The translations under genes were made by a program, and so were the position numbers. The notes under the pieces were generated by a model, which searched no databases, had not been told where the DNA came from, and saw nothing but the letters and a program-made list of their open reading frames with translations. Of a stretch of 6,425 nucleotides of DNA, positions 4,731 through 6,425 are shown in pieces. How positions within the stretch are numbered: position 1 is the stretch's first letter; the number at the start of each line of letters is the position of its first letter. The DNA comes from a bacterium (lineage in GTDB: Bacteria; Babelota; Babeliae; Babelales; RVW-14): NCBI GenBank assembly GCA_023249935.1, contig JAHFBQ010000069.1, positions 1 to 6,425 of the forward strand, read 5' to 3'.

Positions 4731-4802
4731 TAATTTTTCTTACTACTCATTTTCTTTATTTTTCTTTTCCACAACAACCCAATCGTACACGGACCTGCTT
4801 AT

Positions 4803-6425
4803 TTATATTTGTTTTGGTAAGTACGCACTTCGCCATATGACATAAATAGCCGGAATAATCAGGAGCGTCAAAATAGTTAGACTGATAAGTCCTCCCCACA
4901 GGGGCACCGCAATGTGTTGCGCAATATCAGCCCCAACTCCCGAGCTCAACATAATGGGTATAAGCCCAACAATATCTAAAAAAATGGACATGAATAAAGG
5001 TCTTACCCGTGAAGAGCCGTGTTCTATAACCATAGATACAACATCATCCTTCTGCTTAAGACGGCCCTGCTCAGACCACTCCTTGTACCCCTCATCAAGA
5101 TACACAACCATCATCGCTGCAAGTTCAGCAGCAATACCAAGAAGAGCAATCATACCAACCCACACAGGAATGGAGGTATTGTATCGATAAAAAAACAGGA
5201 TCCACACAGCACCAAGAGCAGCACATGGTACAGAAAGCATCACGATCAGCGTCTGCGCAATTCCTCCAAACTGGAGAAATAAGAGAATAAAAATAATGAG
5301 TAAAGTAAGAGGAATAACCCAATGCATTAATGATCTAGTTCGCTCTAAATATTCATACTGACCAGTCCATTTAAGATGGTAACCAGCTGGTAGTAACAAT
5401 TTTTGTGTCACTGCTTGTTTAGCCTGCTGCACATAGCCACCAATGTCTTCATTGGTTGTATCAACAAAAACCCACCCGCTTAATTCACCCCCCTCATTTT
5501 TGATCATAGCAGGTCCCATAACCGATTCTATTTTCCCTAGAAGTCCGAGTGGTATGTGCTTGACCCGATCCATACTCTCTCCTGACATACCATCTTTAAG
5601 CATGCCATTTTTACTTTCTTGCAGCCTTTTAATCGGTACAAGAATATTTCTTAGTTGATCAACACTATTTCGAAGCTCACGTGGGTAGCGAACATTAATT
5701 TTATAGCGCTCACGACCTTCTATAGTTGTATCAATATCAAGCCCACCGATCGATGTTTCAATTATCTCAAACACATCAGATACCAACAATCCATACCGCG
5801 CAAGAGCAGCTCTATCAGGAATGAAATCAATATAAAATCCATCAACTTCACGCGTTGCATAAACACTTCGCGTTCCAGGAACCTTGCGTAAAATTGTCTC
5901 TAACTGCTCACCAATATTTTGGATCTCTTGAAAGTCTTTACCAAAAATTTTTACACCTATTGGGGTTCTTATACCAGTTGTGAGCATATCAATGCGAGCT
6001 TTGATCGGCATCGTCAATGCATTCTGTACGCCAGGAAATTGCAAGGCCTTGTCAATTTCTTCTAGAAGTCGTTTCTTTGTCATACCGGGGCGCCACTTTG
6101 ACTTGGGATGCAGCTTTATGACTGTTTCAATCATTGATAAAGGGGCTGGATCTGTCGCTGTTTCCGCACGCCCAGCCTTACCAAAAACAAGATCAACCTC
6201 AGGAAAACTCTTCAAAATTTTATCTTGTTTTTGTAATAAATCCTTGGCCGCCTCAATAGAAATACCCGAAACGGTGATAGGCATAAAGAAAATATCCTCC
6301 TCATCCAGCGGAGGCATAAACTCAGAACCTAAATTGAAAAAAACTGGAACGGTTAAAAACATTAACAGCACAACAGCAGCAACTACCTGCATACGAAATT
6401 TTATACAGAAAGAAAGAATGGGACG
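4803..6425 (-). CDS. CusA/CzcA-family heavy-metal efflux RND permease (C-terminal half, 5' end outside window)
   Basis: This is the inner-membrane proton-driven pump subunit of a tripartite metal efflux system. About 540 residues are visible of a family of about 1,050. The frame is open through the right edge, so the ATG at 6392 is not the start. Numbering from that Met: residues 4-20 form the membrane helix before the second periplasmic loop. FNLGSEFMPPLDEED (19-33), GRAETATDPAPLSMIET (74-90), RIDMLTTGIRTPIG (133-146) and RYKINVRYPREL (229-240) are family blocks, closer to CusA than to CzcA. GPAMIKNE (293-300) and TGQYE (343-347) follow. Helices lie at about 358-376, 381-402, 410-431 (with E423 as in AGVAAE-type motifs), 465-483 and 495-518. 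A loop with three Met (about 257-278) looks longer than in CusA. The metal is not certain; Cu/Ag is the first guess. Partner genes are outside the window. Confidence 0.95.
   Translation of the reverse strand, partial: RPILSFCIKFRMQVVAAVVLLMFLTVPVFFNLGSEFMPPLDEEDIFFMPITVSGISIEAAKDLLQKQDKILKSFPEVDLVFGKAGRAETATDPAPLSMIETVIKLHPKSKWRPGMTKKRLLEEIDKALQFPGVQNALTMPIKARIDMLTTGIRTPIGVKIFGKDFQEIQNIGEQLETILRKVPGTRSVYATREVDGFYIDFIPDRAALARYGLLVSDVFEIIETSIGGLDIDTTIEGRERYKINVRYPRELRNSVDQLRNILVPIKRLQESKNGMLKDGMSGESMDRVKHIPLGLLGKIESVMGPAMIKNEGGELSGWVFVDTTNEDIGGYVQQAKQAVTQKLLLPAGYHLKWTGQYEYLERTRSLMHWVIPLTLLIIFILLFLQFGGIAQTLIVMLSVPCAALGAVWILFFYRYNTSIPVWVGMIALLGIAAELAAMMVVYLDEGYKEWSEQGRLKQKDDVVSMVIEHGSSRVRPLFMSIFLDIVGLIPIMLSSGVGADIAQHIAVPLWGGLISLTILTLLIIPAIYVIWRSAYLPKQI

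Noticed and set aside
4741..4802. Read-through extension of the pump gene past its TAA (ISRSVYDWVVVEKKN...)
   Set aside because: Only about 19 codons to the next stop and no similarity to RND C-termini; the pump ends normally after its last helix.
5019..5282. Open frames on the + strand inside the pump gene
   Set aside because: They are shadow frames of a strongly conserved RND coding sequence.

Overview
The window looks like chromosomal DNA of a bacterium with a host-associated, probably intracellular life. At least three, possibly four, of its genes encode small proteins carrying eukaryote-type domains, most behind a signal peptide: two RING-H2 zinc fingers, degenerate ankyrin-like repeats, and a SET-like C-terminal segment. 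Candidatus Dependentiae (TM6/Babeliae), which live inside protists, fit this mix best in my judgement; Legionella- or Coxiella-like bacteria are the alternative. No marker gene here fixes the taxonomy, so this is inference.

Positions 1-667 hold the 3' end of an unidentified gene (stop at 174), a GC-rich REP-like palindrome (about 217-247), and two tRNA-Arg genes (anticodons TCG and CCT). The 3' CCA of each tRNA is also the first three bases of a copy of a roughly 40-bp repeat, and a third half copy follows the second.

Positions 668-2501 form a tight + strand gene group: a small exported protein with a SET-like C-terminus, a stand-alone ABC-type ATPase of the COG3910 kind, and a LysE/RhtB-family exporter. 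An imperfect hairpin follows the exporter. The next intergenic gap (2502-2605) also holds a perfect 8-bp inverted repeat over a possible -10 element.

Positions 2606-4387 hold an exported protein with ankyrin-like repeats and a C-terminal RING-H2 finger, then a NUDIX hydrolase 22 bp downstream. A second, shorter exported RING-H2 protein lies convergently on the - strand, and its stop codon interlocks with that of the NUDIX gene. The two RING domains are clearly related. They are the best candidates for effectors that act on the host ubiquitin system.

Positions 4458-6425 are on the - strand: a decayed C-terminal remnant of a MepB-family gene, a gap without a gene, and the C-terminal half of a CusA/CzcA-type heavy-metal RND efflux pump that runs off the right edge. 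Metal efflux would suit life in a host vacuole, but the window does not prove this.
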